The notes beneath the pieces are model-generated. The model saw only the letters and a list, made by a program, of their open reading frames with translations. It did not search any database and was not told the origin of the DNA. A program made the position numbers and the translations under genes. From the NCBI RefSeq assembly GCF_003597395.2, contig NC_133774.1, positions 38,879,191 to 38,943,190 of the forward strand: a DNA stretch of 64,000 nt, in the 5' to 3' direction. Origin of the DNA: Chelonoidis abingdonii. Its lineage: Eukaryota > Chordata > Testudines > Testudinidae. Shown here piece by piece: positions 62,550 through 64,000 of the stretch; within the stretch, counting starts at the first letter, position 1, and every line of letters starts with the position of its first letter.

Positions 62550-63672
62550 AATAAATAAGATGAAATTCAATAAGGACAAATGCAAAGTACTCCACTTAGG
62601 AAAGAACAATCAGTTGCATGCATACAAAATGGGACATCACTGCCTAGGAAGGAGCAAGGGATCTGGGTGCCATAATGGATCACAAGCTATAGGAGAGTCA
62701 ACAGTGTAACACTGTTGCAAAATAAAGCAAACATCATTCTGAGGTGTATTAGCAGGAGTATTGTAAGCAAGGCACAAGAAGTAATTCTTATGCTCTACTC
62801 TGCACTGATTAGGCCTCAGCTGGCGTATTGTGTCCAGTTCTGGGCACATACTTCAGGAAAGATGTGAACAAATTAAAGAAAGTCCAGAGAAGAGCAACAA
62901 AAATGATTAAAGGTTTAGAAAACATGACTTATAAGGGAAGATTGAAAAAATTGGGTTTAGTCTGGAGAAGAGAAGACTGAGAGGAGACATGATAACAGTT
63001 TTCAAGTACATAAAAGGTTGTTACAAGGAGGAGGTAGAAAAAATGTTCTTGTTAATCTCTGAGGAGAGGACAAGCAACAGGCTTAAATTGCAGCAAGGGC
63101 AGTTTAGATTGGAGATTAGGAAAAACTTCTAACTTTCAGGGTGGTTAAGCACTGGAATAAATTGTATAGGGAGGTGTGAAATCTCCACCAGATTTTTAAG
63201 AGCAGGTTAGACAAACAGCTGTCAGGGATGGTCTAGATCAGGGATTCTCAACCTTTTTCATTCTGAGCCCCCCCCAACATGCTATAAAAACTCCACAGTC
63301 CACCTGTGCCACAACAGGTTTTCCACATATAAAAGCCAGGGCTGGCATTAGGGGACAGCAAGCAGGGCAATTGCCTGTGACCCCAATGCACAGGGTCCCC
63401 CACAAAGCTAAGTTGCTCAGGCTTTGGCTTCAGCCCCAGGTGGTGGGGCTCAGGGCCCCAGGCTTCAGCTCCATGAAGTAGGGCTTCAGCTTTCTGCTCT
63501 GGGCCCCAGTGAGTTTAACGCTGGCCCTGCTTGGAGGAACCCCTGAAACCCGCTTGCAGCCCCTGGACCCCTGGTTGAGAACCACTGGTCTAGATAATAT
63601 TTAGTCCTGCCATGAGTGAGGGGACTGGACTAGATGACCTCTTGAGGTCCCCTCCAGTCCTATGAGTCTATA
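62550..63672 (+). pseudogene. CR1 LINE 3' part, split by a hAT element
   Basis: Sense blocks: aaattcaataaggacaaatg, ggatctgggtgccataatgg, ggcctcagctggcgtattgt, agagaagactgagaggagac, then the 3' end tggactagatgacctcttga and ccagtcctatgagtctata. ORF2 is riddled with stops. The hAT element at 63239 cuts it 85 bp before its end. Confidence 0.88.
63239..63587 (+). mobile_element. hAT element, 349 bp, nested in CR1
   Basis: The duplication GTCTAGAT (63231-63238, 63588-63595) is perfect. The ends CAGGGATTCTCAACC and, inverted, CAGTGGTTCTCAACC match at 13 of 15. A cagggctggcattag ... cgctggccctg pair inside suggests a further nested element without a clear duplication of its own. Confidence 0.92.
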
Positions 63673-64000
63673 CTTTCAACTGCTGTATTAGCTTATCTAT
63701 TTTTTTCATGGGACAGTGGCTTATCACAGTCATCGTTGTAGAACAGTATCCAAACAGGGAGCCTGGTACTTTGGGGTTTCTCCAGACACTGTGAATAAGG
63801 CTCCCCATGGCTGCTGGACTGGGGAACAACTCTCTCTGCTGCTGGCTGTAGTGACCAATGAGAAATAAAGGGGGAGTGGCTGCCCACCTCCCTGGCTGGT
63901 GCAGCAGCCTGGCCAACCAAAGAAAGCCTGGCAGCCAAAACTCAGTGCCTTGAGCTCCCAAGCCAAGGCAGTGGGTACTGGGAGCTAACTAGAGTCCAGA

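Overview
This window is vertebrate nuclear DNA, most probably from a turtle. It is AT-rich, has no bacterial-style genes, and is filled with transposable-element fossils: many CR1/L3-type LINE pieces, a tRNA-derived SINE with a CR1-like tail as described in cryptodiran turtles, old MIR and L2-like copies, Penelope-like repeats, and numerous hAT DNA transposons. The species cannot be fixed from sequence alone.

The only host gene recognised is PDE4D (cAMP-specific 3',5'-cyclic phosphodiesterase 4D), on the minus strand. Four consecutive coding exons are visible, in transcription order: 36068-35877 (192 bp), 14105-14069 (37 bp), 10080-10007 (74 bp) and 7057-7008 (50 bp). All have AG acceptors and GT donors, their phases join exactly, and together they give 353 bp (about 117 codons) of the long-form common region: the segment with the PKA site (RRES), all of UCR1, and linker LR1. 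UCR2 and the catalytic domain would lie below position 1. The alternative first exons would lie above 64000; none was recognised inside the window.

The rest is intron. Part of the intron downstream of the 50-bp exon (1-7007) holds a CR1/L3 piece, a 737-bp hAT element with a perfect 8-bp target duplication, and a miniature LTR retrotransposon (4868-5330). The introns at 7058-10006 and 10081-14068 hold a Penelope-like foldback, LINE pieces, a hAT element, a MITE and LTR fragments. The 21.8-kb intron (14106-35876) holds an 839-bp solo LTR with a 5-bp target duplication, a transposon with an 8-11-bp duplication, a 1.2-kb CR1, an RTE-like LINE remnant and a second CR1/L3 remnant. The upstream intron (36069-64000) is the most crowded: L2-like pieces, nested MITEs, an inversion-bearing LINE, two CR1 copies each split by a hAT element, a SINE, a GC-rich composite hAT, a MIR, a solo LTR, and a decayed Myb/SANT-like transposon domain.

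The best candidates for something little described are (i) a miniature LTR element at 4868-5330 with a tRNA-Pro-type primer-binding site and a tRNA-like segment inside its LTRs, plus a related solo LTR at 60421-60598; (ii) the density of hAT insertions with readable 8-bp target duplications; and (iii) the Penelope-like inverted pair with a hammerhead-like core. Nearly all other open reading frames are chance or transposon-derived and were left out.
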